Notes: a model not told the origin generated them from the sequence alone. A stretch of DNA of 64,000 nucleotides from RPQJ01 sp963706535 (GCA_963706535.1 CAVPMU010000002.1:618272-682271), one strand, 5' to 3'; shown: positions 43,730 to 53,451, counted from the stretch's first letter. Program-made: numbers and translations.

Positions 43730-45169
43730 ATGAAATCGATCCATGGAAAGTTGCTGCTGCCGTCCGCGCTGGCCTTGCTGGTCGCGGCCTGCGGAGGAAG
43801 TTCGTCGGGCGACTCGTCGTCGGCGCCGCCGCCGGCCGGCTCGACCAGGACCGTGCTCGTGACCGGGGCGATCAGCGGCTTCGGCAGCGTCATCGTCAAC
43901 GGTGTGCACTACGACACTTCGACCGCGACGGTTCGCATCGACGATGAGCCCCCGTCGGACGACCTGCTCGAAGTCGGCGAGGTCGTCCGGCTCGAGGCCG
44001 AGGTGGACGGCCAGGGCCGGGCGCGCGCGAAGCTCATCGAGCAGGATCACCTGCTCGAAGCCACCGTCGAGGCGGTGGATGTCGCCGGCGGCACTCTGGT
44101 CATCGCCGGGCAGGTCGTGCTGGTGGACGGCGACACGTCCTTCGACGACTCGATCGTGCCGGGTTCGCTGGTCGGTGTCGTCGCCGGGGATCGCATCGAG
44201 GTACACGGCTTCGTCGGTTCGGACGGGCAGGTGCGCGCGACACGCATCGAGAAGTCCGGGCCGGGTGAGGCGGAGGTAGAGGTGACGGGTCTGGTCACCG
44301 ACCTCGACGCCATGGCGAAGCGTTTCGCGATCGGCAGCCTGGTCGTGGACTACTCGACCGCGGTGCTCGAGGACTTCGGCGCCGGCGGGCCGGCGAACGA
44401 CGATCTCGTGGAGGTGAAGGGCACCGAGTTCCTGGCCGATGGCGCGCTCAAGGCGACCAGGGTCGAGAAAGAGGATGGCGGGCTGAACGGCGACGACGGC
44501 GACGAGGCCGAAGTCGAGGGTCTCGTCACGCGCTTCGTCTCGCCGCTCGACTTCGACGTTGCCGGGCAGGCGGTGACGACCACCGCCGCGACCGTGTTCG
44601 AGGGCGGTACGTCCGCGGACCTTGCGGCCGACATCAAGGTCGAAGTCGAGGGTGAGTTCGACGCCGCCGGAGTGCTCGTCGCCGGGAAAGTGCAGTTCAA
44701 GCGTTCGTCGTCGGTGAAGCTCTCGGCACTGGTGGACGGCGTGGACGCCACCGCCGGGACGTTGACGGTCCTCGGGCTCACCGTCGTCGTCGACGAAAAC
44801 ACGCGTAGAGAGGACCAGGAGAGCGACGACCACTTCTTCGCGTTCGCGGACCTGCGCGTCGGCGACTGGGTGGAGGTGGCAGGCTTCCCCGACCCGTCGG
44901 GCAGCGGCCGCATCGTCGCCACGCGGCTCGAGCGCGATGAAGCCGAGGACGAGGTCGAGCTGCGCGGACCGGCCGATGCGCTCGAGGCGCCCCGCTTCCG
45001 CATCCTCGCGGTGAACGTCGAGACCACGCCCGGCACAGAGTTCGAGGACGAGGAGTCGCGCATCGACGCGGCCCTGTTCTTCGCGACCGCGGCGGGCTGG
45101 ACGGTCGAAGTCGACGGCAGCTGGGACGGCGCGTCCCTGACCGCCAGCAAGGCCGAGATCGAACGCTAG
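43730..45169 (+). CDS. DUF5666 repeat lipoprotein 2
   Basis: A 479-residue paralogue of the upstream gene. Lipobox LVAAC with Cys21 is followed by a Ser/Gly linker, then the same array of DUF5666 beta modules, more acidic than in the first paralogue. GAGGT sits six bases before the ATG. The 68-bp gap to gene 1 shows nothing else. A strong intrinsic terminator follows, so DUF6502-DUF5666-DUF5666 is a closed unit. Confidence 0.8.
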   Translation: MKSIHGKLLLPSALALLVAACGGSSSGDSSSAPPPAGSTRTVLVTGAISGFGSVIVNGVHYDTSTATVRIDDEPPSDDLLEVGEVVRLEAEVDGQGRARAKLIEQDHLLEATVEAVDVAGGTLVIAGQVVLVDGDTSFDDSIVPGSLVGVVAGDRIEVHGFVGSDGQVRATRIEKSGPGEAEVEVTGLVTDLDAMAKRFAIGSLVVDYSTAVLEDFGAGGPANDDLVEVKGTEFLADGALKATRVEKEDGGLNGDDGDEAEVEGLVTRFVSPLDFDVAGQAVTTTAATVFEGGTSADLAADIKVEVEGEFDAAGVLVAGKVQFKRSSSVKLSALVDGVDATAGTLTVLGLTVVVDENTRREDQESDDHFFAFADLRVGDWVEVAGFPDPSGSGRIVATRLERDEAEDEVELRGPADALEAPRFRILAVNVETTPGTEFEDEESRIDAALFFATAAGWTVEVDGSWDGASLTASKAEIER

Positions 45170-45203
45170 GAATTCCAGTACCCCGGACCTCTCGGTCCGA
45201 CTC

Positions 45204-45240
45204 GGGCGGGATGGCGCGAGCCTCCCGCCCTTTTTTTTTT
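45204..45240 (+). terminator. Rho-independent terminator after the DUF5666 genes
   Basis: GGGCGGGA (45204-45211) pairs perfectly with TCCCGCCC (45223-45230) over an 11-base loop and is followed by ten T residues. It is the clearest intrinsic terminator in the window. The T-run reaches the stop codon of the convergent peptide-binding protein gene. Confidence 0.92.
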
Positions 45241-46802
45241 CAATGCGGCAGCACGCGCAGGTCCCGCGATGCCACGTGCCCGAGTGGATTCGCGCGAAAC
45301 CCGCCGACGTAGGGCTTGACCAGCCGCTTCGATACACGGAAGAACACCGGGATCACCGGTACGTCGTCGAGCAATTGCGCCTCGGCCTGGCCCAGTAGTC
45401 GCAAACGAACGTCGGGACTGGCCGCAAGCCGCGACGCCGCGAGCAATTCGTCGTAGCGCACGTTGCGATAGTGGAGTGTGTTCTGCGGGTGCCCCGACTC
45501 GAAGACCACGGCGAAGGCCTCCGGATCCACGAAGTCGGCGGACCAGCCGAGGCGCAGCAGGTCGCAGTCGCCGGGATTGCGCCGACTGTCGAGGTAGACG
45601 TTCCACTCCAGCTCGACGATCTCGGTCTCCACGCCGAGCGCCGTGTGCCACATGTCGGCGAGGGCGACCGCCGTGCGGTGATGGTTTGCGCTGGCATCGG
45701 TACAGAGGACGAGCTTCGCCGGTGTCCGGCGCGCTGCTCGTTCGGCGGCCCACAGCTGCCGGGCCTCCGTGGTCAGTTCGGCCGCGGACTGGCTGCTCCA
45801 CTCGAAGCGCGCTGGCTCGTAGCCAGGCAAACCGTCCGGCACCCAGCCGAACGCCGGGCGCTCGCCTGCGCCGGTCACCTGTCGCGTGATGCGCTCGCGA
45901 TCGATGGCCATGGCGAGCGCCCGCCGCGCCTGCGCACCCGGCAGCCGGGCTGGATTGACCGCGTACGAGTACACGCTCAGGTACGGCGTCACGTGCAGTT
46001 CGCCGGGCAGCCGTTCACGCAACTCGGCGAGGTGAGTGTTGGGCACCTCGCTGGTCAGGTCCAGTTCGCCGGTCCTGTACAGGTTGAGTTCGGTGTTCAA
46101 GTCGTCCACCGTCAGGTGCACGACCCGGTCGATCGCGACCCGCCCGGCCGCATGGTAGTGAGGGTTGCGCACGAGTTCGATGCGCTCGCCTTTCGACCAG
46201 CGCACCAGCTGGAACGGTCCGTTGGCTGGCGGCGGGTCGATCGTGCCCGCGCGTGGGTGCAGCGGTGCAGCAACCGGCAGGGACAGCAGCGCCGGCAGGT
46301 GGGGGACCGGCCGCCGCAGCAAAAGGGTCAAGGTTCGAGCGTCGGTCGCTTCTATCCGCTCGAGATCGGCGAGCAGCGCGCCATAGGGCGCCGTGGTCGC
46401 AGGGCGGGTCACCGCTCGCAGTGCGACCGCGAAATGCTCCGCCGTGAGTTCGTCGCCGTTCGACCATCGCAATCCCGGGCGCAACGCAAAAACGTAAGTC
46501 CGGCCGTCGGCCGAAACGCGCCAGGACTCTGCGGCGCCGGGCGTGATCGCGCCGTCGGCAGACTCGGCCGTCAAGCCTTCGTACAGCTCGGCCGCCATCG
46601 CCAGCGCTGCATTGTCCTCGGCGGCGTGGGGGTCCAGCGTGTCCGGGTCGGCGCCGAGGCCGCGATGGAGGACCGATACCTGGCTCCCGGCCGAGCCGGT
46701 TCGAGGTTCGCCGGTCTCCGGCTGACAGGCGACGAGCGTGACCGCCGCGAGCATGAGGCCCGCACGAAAGACCGCCAGGCAACTGCGAAATCGGGACGAC
46801 AT
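45240..46802 (-). CDS. Peptide ABC transporter substrate-binding lipoprotein (OppA/DppA family), without permease genes
   Basis: A 520-residue solute-binding protein of family 5. Lipobox LVAC gives lipid-modified Cys26. GADPDTLDPHAAEDNAALA at the mature start and the RALAMAIDRERI segment are typical of OppA-like proteins. It should bind peptides in the periplasm. No permease or ATPase gene is adjacent, so it works with components encoded elsewhere or has another role. It is convergent with the DUF5666 genes and divergent from the next gene. Confidence 0.87.
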   Translation of the reverse strand: MSSRFRSCLAVFRAGLMLAAVTLVACQPETGEPRTGSAGSQVSVLHRGLGADPDTLDPHAAEDNAALAMAAELYEGLTAESADGAITPGAAESWRVSADGRTYVFALRPGLRWSNGDELTAEHFAVALRAVTRPATTAPYGALLADLERIEATDARTLTLLLRRPVPHLPALLSLPVAAPLHPRAGTIDPPPANGPFQLVRWSKGERIELVRNPHYHAAGRVAIDRVVHLTVDDLNTELNLYRTGELDLTSEVPNTHLAELRERLPGELHVTPYLSVYSYAVNPARLPGAQARRALAMAIDRERITRQVTGAGERPAFGWVPDGLPGYEPARFEWSSQSAAELTTEARQLWAAERAARRTPAKLVLCTDASANHHRTAVALADMWHTALGVETEIVELEWNVYLDSRRNPGDCDLLRLGWSADFVDPEAFAVVFESGHPQNTLHYRNVRYDELLAASRLAASPDVRLRLLGQAEAQLLDDVPVIPVFFRVSKRLVKPYVGGFRANPLGHVASRDLRVLPH

Positions 46803-47050
46803 AATGCCGTTAGTCTGCCACCGTGACGCAAACGACTGCCTGTCCAGGCTCGTCGTGCGGCTCAGCGCGGGACGGGCTGGCTTAGATGAGTCTCGTTCGC
46901 GTATAGTCCGCGGCGGCGCATAAAAACAACACGTCGCGCCGGTTGGGGAGGGTCCGCCATGGATTTGGATGTGACAGCAATCCTGCTGCGTCAGATGGCC
47001 CTGGCGGGCCGGGGATCGTCCGGTCGTTCATTTTCGTTCCAGGCACTCAC

Positions 47051-49483
47051 ATGCAGGTAGCCACGATGTCATCACTTCCGCGTCGCTTCGCGATCATGGT
47101 CTTTGCCGCCGCGGCCCTCGCCGGCACAGCCGGCGCTCACGCCCAGGGCGTGCAGGTGCTGGACTCGGTGGATGGTTACGCGACCAATTCGGTCCTCAAC
47201 ATGGGATTCCGCGATCCGCTGCCACGGATCGACTTCCAGAAACTCGAGGTCGGCGTGGGCTCGGTCGTGGCCTGCCAGCGCGCGATCACGCAGGGCTTGT
47301 ATTGCATCGACGGATCGATCCTGCGCTTCTGGCCCAACACCAAGAGCGTGGTCGCGGGCGTCATCCCGGACATCGACGTGCTCGCCTGCACGGACCCGGT
47401 GCTCGGCTTCGATCGCAGGAAGCCGAATCCCTGCACCAGCGTGACGGTGGATTACAACGGGGCGATCTGGCTGGCGGGACGCAAGGCGAACTCGCACAGC
47501 CTCGTGAAGGTGGTCGAGAAGAGCAAACTCGGCACCGCGTGCGGACCGGGCGGCCCGTGGCGCGAACTCGCTGCGCTTGCACAGGACGCGCCTCATCCGC
47601 CGCAGGCGGCAGGCGCCTACTGCGCACGGGAGATCGCGCCCGGCCGGCCGGTCCTCGTGGACATCAACCCCGTGGACGGCGAGCTTGGCGCGGAATTCCC
47701 GTTCGGCGCGGGCATCGTCGGTCTCGAGGAGCGCAAGACCGTCGTGTTCTTCCCGGATGCCCTCGACGGACAAGGCAATCCGGTTCAGCCTGTTACGCTG
47801 GCGAGCGGCAAGATGGCCTGGGGCCTGATCGGCAACGAGCAGTTGCTGGGTGCCGCCGTGCTGCAGTTCGGCGCGCTGAATGCGGAGCAGAACTACGTGC
47901 TCGCCACGACCACGCTCGGGCGTGTGCTCGCCAAGGAAGTGGGCAATGCCACCCCGGCGTTCAAGGTGTTCGACATCCCGGGCAACAGGACCGATCCCGC
48001 GATCGATTACTCGCGCTGCGACGACGACACCGCCCAGTTCTATGGCATCCGCGTGAGCTCCCAGTCCGAGCGCGTCTATGTCTCGGACAGGGCTTGCGGT
48101 CAGGTGCATGCATTGAACTGGCTTACCTCGGGCGACGCTGGATTTCCCGCGGAATGCGATGATCCAGGCACCACGAACTCGTTTTGCCTGGTCAACGCCC
48201 GCGAAAAGGCGACCTCGTCCTCGCCCGCGCAGGACGTGACCCTCGCCACGGCTGACACGGCAGTCGCTACCTCGCCGGACGGCATCTCGATCGCGCCGGG
48301 CATCGGCATCGACCTGGCCGATTGCGGCATCGGCGAAACCTGCACGCTGGTGGCCGACGGTACGGATCCGAACGGCTATTCCGGGGCCGTGCTCACGGGC
48401 GTGGTCCTCGAGGGGCCAAAGTCCCTGATGACGGTGTTCCAGGTGAAAGGCATCCCGGATTGCCGCCATTGGGCGGACGGGCCGGGTTGCAAAGAGAATG
48501 GGTTGCCCGTGGGGGGTGTCCTCGTGCCGGGTGGGTACCTGAACGTCTATCCGTTGTTGCCGATCGAAGTCACCTCGCTGTTCCCCCCGGGCATGCCGCC
48601 GTTGCTGATTTCGCCGCACTACCGCGGCCAGGGTGATCCCGCCATGTTCGACGCGTTCGTGGGCATCCCGGAGCCCGGGGTCCAGTTCCGCGACACCTTC
48701 ACGGGGATCTTCAACGTCGCCGACCTCGCCGGCAGCAACCTCGGCTGCGGGGGGTCCACCACGAACAGGCCGGATCTCGACGTGGATATCGTGACGACGG
48801 TGTCGGAAGTTTACGGCTCGGTCGGCGGTCCCGCCGACGATCCGTCCAACGAGCACGTCGACATGCTCGTCAACACCGGTTGCTTCAACCCGACGCAGAT
48901 TGCGGGCGGCCGATGGTCGCTCTATGCGTACAACCTCGAGCCGAACGCAGAACCCGCCAACGACGGCTATTACGCCACGCTGATGCGGTCGCTGTACGCG
49001 GACCTGCTGAGCGCGCAGCAGAAGACGGCGTGCGAGCAGATCGACATCAAGGATGCTGATGGCAACCTCATCGACACGCGGGAGCCGCTGAGCCCCGCGA
49101 CCTGTGCCAACTTGACGACGAAGTGGGAGTCGGCCAACGTGATGCTCGAACGCTGCATCACCTCGTCGACCTATCCCCGCCAGAGCCAGGCGGTCAACAA
49201 CTGCAATGCCTTCCTGAGCCAGTTCGCGCAGTACGAGTCGGTACTCGAGGCGTCGCAGCTGTTCGGGATTGACCCGGCCAATCGTCGCGGGGAGCTGGAG
49301 GTCCGCACGCAGGTGATCCGCTACATGTTCACCGCGCACTTCGTGCCCGTCGATACCGCCGAATGGGTTCGAGGATCTTTGAATCGCCGGCCCATGCCGA
49401 ACCCGGACCGGCGTGCCCATGATGAGCTAGTCTTGCTCGTGCATGGGCACGCCACCGCAATCGCCGGGAGTCACACGGGTTAA
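47051..49483 (+). CDS. Large secreted Cys-rich protein of unknown family
   Basis: An 810-residue protein from ATG 47051; ATG 47066 with AGGTAG upstream is an equal alternative. The signal peptide is hydrophobic (FAIMVFAAAALAGTAGAHA), cut near HAQ. The mature part holds many Cys in pairs and stretches such as GAIWLAGRKANSH and RVYVSDRACGQVHALNWL that suggest beta-propeller-like blades, then a helical C-terminal part. I do not recognise the family. The last 41 bases overlap the SLOG-SLATT gene. It heads a tight plus-strand run of four genes. Confidence 0.72.
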   Translation: MQVATMSSLPRRFAIMVFAAAALAGTAGAHAQGVQVLDSVDGYATNSVLNMGFRDPLPRIDFQKLEVGVGSVVACQRAITQGLYCIDGSILRFWPNTKSVVAGVIPDIDVLACTDPVLGFDRRKPNPCTSVTVDYNGAIWLAGRKANSHSLVKVVEKSKLGTACGPGGPWRELAALAQDAPHPPQAAGAYCAREIAPGRPVLVDINPVDGELGAEFPFGAGIVGLEERKTVVFFPDALDGQGNPVQPVTLASGKMAWGLIGNEQLLGAAVLQFGALNAEQNYVLATTTLGRVLAKEVGNATPAFKVFDIPGNRTDPAIDYSRCDDDTAQFYGIRVSSQSERVYVSDRACGQVHALNWLTSGDAGFPAECDDPGTTNSFCLVNAREKATSSSPAQDVTLATADTAVATSPDGISIAPGIGIDLADCGIGETCTLVADGTDPNGYSGAVLTGVVLEGPKSLMTVFQVKGIPDCRHWADGPGCKENGLPVGGVLVPGGYLNVYPLLPIEVTSLFPPGMPPLLISPHYRGQGDPAMFDAFVGIPEPGVQFRDTFTGIFNVADLAGSNLGCGGSTTNRPDLDVDIVTTVSEVYGSVGGPADDPSNEHVDMLVNTGCFNPTQIAGGRWSLYAYNLEPNAEPANDGYYATLMRSLYADLLSAQQKTACEQIDIKDADGNLIDTREPLSPATCANLTTKWESANVMLERCITSSTYPRQSQAVNNCNAFLSQFAQYESVLEASQLFGIDPANRRGELEVRTQVIRYMFTAHFVPVDTAEWVRGSLNRRPMPNPDRRAHDELVLLVHGHATAIAGSHTG

Positions 49484-51245
49484 TCCCGCGGCGGCGGCAC
49501 TGCGGGCGACCGCTCAGTACCGGTACGGCGTACCGCTGGTCGTGGCCGTCACCGGCCACCGCGATCTGGTGCCGGCGGAGATTCCCCGCATACGCGAGCT
49601 GGTGCGCGACTTCCTGCGCGACCTGCGCGACAGCTACCCCGACCGTGGCATCGCGGTGATGTCCTCGCTGGCCGAGGGCGCGGACCGCCTGGTCGCGGAG
49701 GAAGTCATCGCGCTCGGCATGGCGCTCACCGTGGCCCTGCCGATGCCGAAGCACCTCTACGCGCAGGACTTCGACACCGAGGCGTCGCTGGAGGAGTTCG
49801 AGCGACTGTGCGCCCTGGCCGTCGACGTCTTCGAGCTGCCGATCACGCCGGGCAACACGGCGGCGTCGATTGCGGAACAGGGCGGGAACCGCTCCCGACA
49901 GTACGCGCAGGTGGGCGTGTTCCTCTGTGCGCACTGCCACGTGCTGCTCGCGCTCTGGGACGGCAAGTCGTCCGACCAGCTCGGCGGCACGGCGCAGGTG
50001 GTTCGTTTCCACCACGACGACATCATGCCGGGCTACACGCCGCGCGCGGCGTCGAGCCGGCTGATCCTGGCCGACGACGAGAGCGATCTCGTCTACCACA
50101 TCGTCTGTTCGCGGAACCGGCCGGACGGCGCTCCGGCCGAAGGGCTCGCGCCTCTCGAGGTGTCGTGGTTCACGGCCGACGATCGCGAGCCCCGGGTCCG
50201 CAAGATCCCGCCGCGGCACCGCCAGGTGTTCCTGCGCTCGAACGAGTTCAGCCACGAGGCCACCGCGTACGCCGACAGGATCGAAGCGAGCAGCTACCCG
50301 CTGCTCACGGCCGAACAGGCGCCGCTGATGCCGCCGGGCCTGCAGGACATCGACAAGGTCTTCCGCGCCGCGGACTGGCTGGCCATCCACTACCAGAAGC
50401 GCGTGCTGCTCACCCTGCGCGCGACCCACGTCTGCGTGCTGCTGATGGGCATCGCGTACGTGTCCTACACCGATTTCAGCTCGCAGCGCTATTTCCTCTT
50501 TGCGCTGCTCGGGCTGATGTTCGCCGCCACCGGTATCAACTACCTGGCGCGGCGCGGCGCCTGGCACCGCAAGTACCTGGATTACCGCACACTGGCCGAG
50601 GGCCTGCGGGTGCAGTTCTACTGGGCCGCGGCCGGGGTCACGAGCGGCAACGTCTCGAAGTTCGCGCACGACAATTTCCTGCAGATGCAGGACCCGGACC
50701 TGGGCTGGATCCGCAACGTGATGCGCGTGGCGGGCACCGAGTGCGACATCGCGCCTAACCAGGACCCGAAGGGCGTGCGCTTCGTGCTGCGGGAATGGAT
50801 CGGGGACGACTCGTCCGGGCAGCTCGGCTATTACCGGCGCAAGGGCGGGGAGCGACTGCGTCGCCACACCGACACGCAGAAGCTCGGCACCTTCGGCCTC
50901 TGGGCCAGCGCGGCGACACTGGTCGTGCTGCTGATGATCGGCGCGGGCATTCCGGAGGAAGTCCGCGAGCCACTCGTCTACCTGATGGGCCTGCTGCTGC
51001 TCAGCATCGGCGTGCGCCAGTCATACGCCAAGAGCACCGCCGAGTCCGAGCTCATCAAGCAGTACGAATTCATGCACCGGATTTTCTACAATGCGCGGCG
51101 CCGCATCGATGCTGCCGAGGACGATGCAGAGCGACGACGCATCCTCAAGCTGCTGGGCGATGCGGCCCTCGAGGAACACGCGGAGTGGATCCTCATGCAC
51201 CGTGAGCGCTCGATCGACCAGCAGGAAATCGTGCGGCTCAGCTGA
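49443..51245 (+). CDS. SLOG-SLATT membrane protein, predicted nucleotide-signalled effector
   Basis: A 600-residue protein. The N-terminus (about 30-240) looks like a SLOG/DprA-type Rossmann domain: VVAVTGHRDL, GIAVMSSLAEGADRLVAEEV and ALPMP. Two membrane hairpins follow (about 321-343 and 350-368; 484-500 and 508-524) with flanking SLATT-type helices, ending in an acidic/basic helix (YEFMHRIFYNARRRIDAAED). In the families as known, SLOG binds nucleotide-derived ligands and SLATT is a membrane effector of predicted conflict systems. It lies 21 bp before a TIR-TPR gene, which supports a signalling pair. Biological function is inferred. Confidence 0.75.
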   Translation: MGTPPQSPGVTRVNPAAAALRATAQYRYGVPLVVAVTGHRDLVPAEIPRIRELVRDFLRDLRDSYPDRGIAVMSSLAEGADRLVAEEVIALGMALTVALPMPKHLYAQDFDTEASLEEFERLCALAVDVFELPITPGNTAASIAEQGGNRSRQYAQVGVFLCAHCHVLLALWDGKSSDQLGGTAQVVRFHHDDIMPGYTPRAASSRLILADDESDLVYHIVCSRNRPDGAPAEGLAPLEVSWFTADDREPRVRKIPPRHRQVFLRSNEFSHEATAYADRIEASSYPLLTAEQAPLMPPGLQDIDKVFRAADWLAIHYQKRVLLTLRATHVCVLLMGIAYVSYTDFSSQRYFLFALLGLMFAATGINYLARRGAWHRKYLDYRTLAEGLRVQFYWAAAGVTSGNVSKFAHDNFLQMQDPDLGWIRNVMRVAGTECDIAPNQDPKGVRFVLREWIGDDSSGQLGYYRRKGGERLRRHTDTQKLGTFGLWASAATLVVLLMIGAGIPEEVREPLVYLMGLLLLSIGVRQSYAKSTAESELIKQYEFMHRIFYNARRRIDAAEDDAERRRILKLLGDAALEEHAEWILMHRERSIDQQEIVRLS

Positions 51246-51266
51246 GACGCCGCAAGGACAGCCACG

Positions 51267-53450
51267 ATGGACGGGGAGTTCAAGTACCGCGCCTTCATCA
51301 GCTACAGCCACGCCGACGAGGAGTGGGCGAAGTGGCTGCACAGGGCGCTCGAGACGTACCGCGTCCCGAAGCACCTCGTCGGGCGGGAGACCGCGTTCGG
51401 CCCGGTGCCGGAGCGACTCGCACCGGTGTTCCGCGATCGCGACGAACTGGCCACGGCCACCAATCTCGGCGAGACCCTGACCCGCGCGCTCGAGCAGTCG
51501 GCATTCCAGGTCGTGATCTGCTCGCCGGCCGCGGCGAAATCGCGCTGGGTGAACGAGGAGATCCTGACCTACAAGCGCCTCGACCGCGAGCACCGCGTGT
51601 TCTGCCTGATCGTGGCCGGCGAGCCGGGCGACCCCGAGTCCGAGTGCTTCCCGAATGCGCTCGTCTACAGGATGGGCCCGGACGGGCGGCTGAGCGACAC
51701 GCGCAGCGAGCCGATCGCCGCCGATGCGCGGCCGGGCAAGGACGGCAAGCTCAACGTCAAGCTCAAGCTCATCGCCGGCATGCTCGGCGTGGGCCTCGAC
51801 GAGTTGAAGCAGCGCGAGGCGCACCGGCGTCACGTCCGCATGATGGTGCTCGCAACCGCATCCGTGGCGGGCATGGCCATCACCTCGACGCTGGCGACGG
51901 CTGCCTGGTTCGCGCGCAACGAGGCCGAGCGCCAGCGGGTCCGCGCGGAGGCGGAGGCCGAGACGGCACGCCAGACCACGCGCTTCATGGTGGACCTCTT
52001 CAAGGTGTCGGACCCGAGCGAGGCACTCGGCAACACCATCACCGCGCGCGAGATCCTCGACAAGGGCGCCGCGCGCATCGAGACCGAGCTCGCCGGGCAG
52101 CCCGCGACGCAGGCGACGCTGATGGACACGATGGGCACGGTGTACACCAGCCTCGGCCTGTACGACTCGGCGCTGCCGCTGGTGAGGCAGGCGCTCGAGA
52201 AGCGCGAGCAGCTGCACGGCAGCCAGCACCCCGAGGTTGCGCAGACCCTGAACCACCTTGGCGAGGTGCTGTCCCGCAAGGCGGAGTTCAGCGAGGCGGA
52301 GAAGCGGCTGCACGAGGCGCTCGCGATCCGCAAGGCCCTGTACGGCGATACGCACCCGGAGGTCGCCGAGACGCTTGCGGCGCTGGCCGAAGTCCTCGGG
52401 CAGCGTGGCGACTACGCGAACGGCGAACCGCTGATCCGCGAGGCGCTGCGCATCCGCCGGACGGTGTTCGGCGACGAGCATCCGACGGTCGCGGAGAGCC
52501 TCGAGGCGCTCGGCCTCAACTACTACGATCGCGGCGAGTACGACAGGGCGGTGGAGCAGCTGAGCGACGCCCTCGCCATGCGCCGCAGGTTGCACGGGGA
52601 AATGCATCCGGCACTGGCGCAGGTCATGGACAACCTGGCGTACGCCCTGTTCGGCATGGGGAAGTTCGTCGAGGCCGAGCCGCTGTGCCGCCAGGCACTC
52701 GAGATGAAGCGCAAGCTGTACGGCGAGGCGCACCCGGAGACGGCCACGGGCCTGAACAATCTCGCCTACGTGCTCGAGGCGCAGGGTCACTACGGCGCGG
52801 CGGAGGTTGCCTACCGCGAGTCGCTGGCCGTGAACCGCAAGCTGCTCGGAGAGAAGCACCCGATGGTGGCGACCACGATGAGCAACATCGCTTTCGTGAT
52901 GTACGCGAACGGCCAGCGCAGCAAGGGGATCGCGATGCTGCGCGAGTCGCTGGCGCTCAGCCGCGAGGCACTGGGACCGGAGCATCCAGGCGTCGCGGGC
53001 ACCGCCGCGAGCCTGGCGTACTGGCTGACGGCCGCGAAGGATTTCGACGAGGCCGGCGCACTCGTCGAGGAAGCCCTCGCGATCCGTCGCAAGGTGCTCG
53101 GTGAGGACCACCCGCAGTTCGGTGGCACGCTGACGGTGAAGGCCGACCTCATGCTGGCAATGAATCGTTACGACGAGGCCCGGCAGATCGCGGGCGAGGC
53201 GCGCCGCATCCTGCTCGCGGGCCTGCCGGAGGACAGCTGGCAGGTGGCCGCTGCGATGAACGTCGAGGGTGCGGCGTTGTCGCGGCTCGGCTCCTACGCG
53301 AAGGCCGAGCAGTTGCTGCTCAAGAGCCGGCCCGCCCTCGCGCAATCACCGATCCCGGATCTCGCCGAGCGTGGCAGGCTGCGCCTCGTCGAGCTGTACC
53401 TGGCGTGGGGTAAGCCGGGCGAAGCGGCCAAGTACCGCAAGCGCGGCTGA
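51267..53450 (+). CDS. TIR domain - transmembrane - TPR protein
   Basis: A 727-residue protein. The TIR domain (about 5-150) has RAFISYSHADEEWAKWLHRAL and KSRWVNEEIL, with Glu98 (or Glu97) at the place of the catalytic Glu of NADase TIRs. One membrane helix follows (about 191-213), then an ERQRVRAEAEAETARQTTRF coiled region and about ten kinesin-light-chain-type TPRs of 42 residues (LYDSALPLVRQALEKREQ type, recurring HP at each boundary). The TPRs would sit on the other side of the membrane or form an assembly scaffold. It is one base from the next gene and 21 bp after the SLOG-SLATT gene. Confidence 0.88.
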   Translation: MDGEFKYRAFISYSHADEEWAKWLHRALETYRVPKHLVGRETAFGPVPERLAPVFRDRDELATATNLGETLTRALEQSAFQVVICSPAAAKSRWVNEEILTYKRLDREHRVFCLIVAGEPGDPESECFPNALVYRMGPDGRLSDTRSEPIAADARPGKDGKLNVKLKLIAGMLGVGLDELKQREAHRRHVRMMVLATASVAGMAITSTLATAAWFARNEAERQRVRAEAEAETARQTTRFMVDLFKVSDPSEALGNTITAREILDKGAARIETELAGQPATQATLMDTMGTVYTSLGLYDSALPLVRQALEKREQLHGSQHPEVAQTLNHLGEVLSRKAEFSEAEKRLHEALAIRKALYGDTHPEVAETLAALAEVLGQRGDYANGEPLIREALRIRRTVFGDEHPTVAESLEALGLNYYDRGEYDRAVEQLSDALAMRRRLHGEMHPALAQVMDNLAYALFGMGKFVEAEPLCRQALEMKRKLYGEAHPETATGLNNLAYVLEAQGHYGAAEVAYRESLAVNRKLLGEKHPMVATTMSNIAFVMYANGQRSKGIAMLRESLALSREALGPEHPGVAGTAASLAYWLTAAKDFDEAGALVEEALAIRRKVLGEDHPQFGGTLTVKADLMLAMNRYDEARQIAGEARRILLAGLPEDSWQVAAAMNVEGAALSRLGSYAKAEQLLLKSRPALAQSPIPDLAERGRLRLVELYLAWGKPGEAAKYRKRG

Positions 53451-53451
53451 C

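Noticed and set aside
42201..45337. Two long minus-strand open frames opposite the DUF5666 genes
   Set aside because: His/Arg/Asp-rich mirror translations with no domain; the plus strand has lipoboxes, repeats and a terminator.
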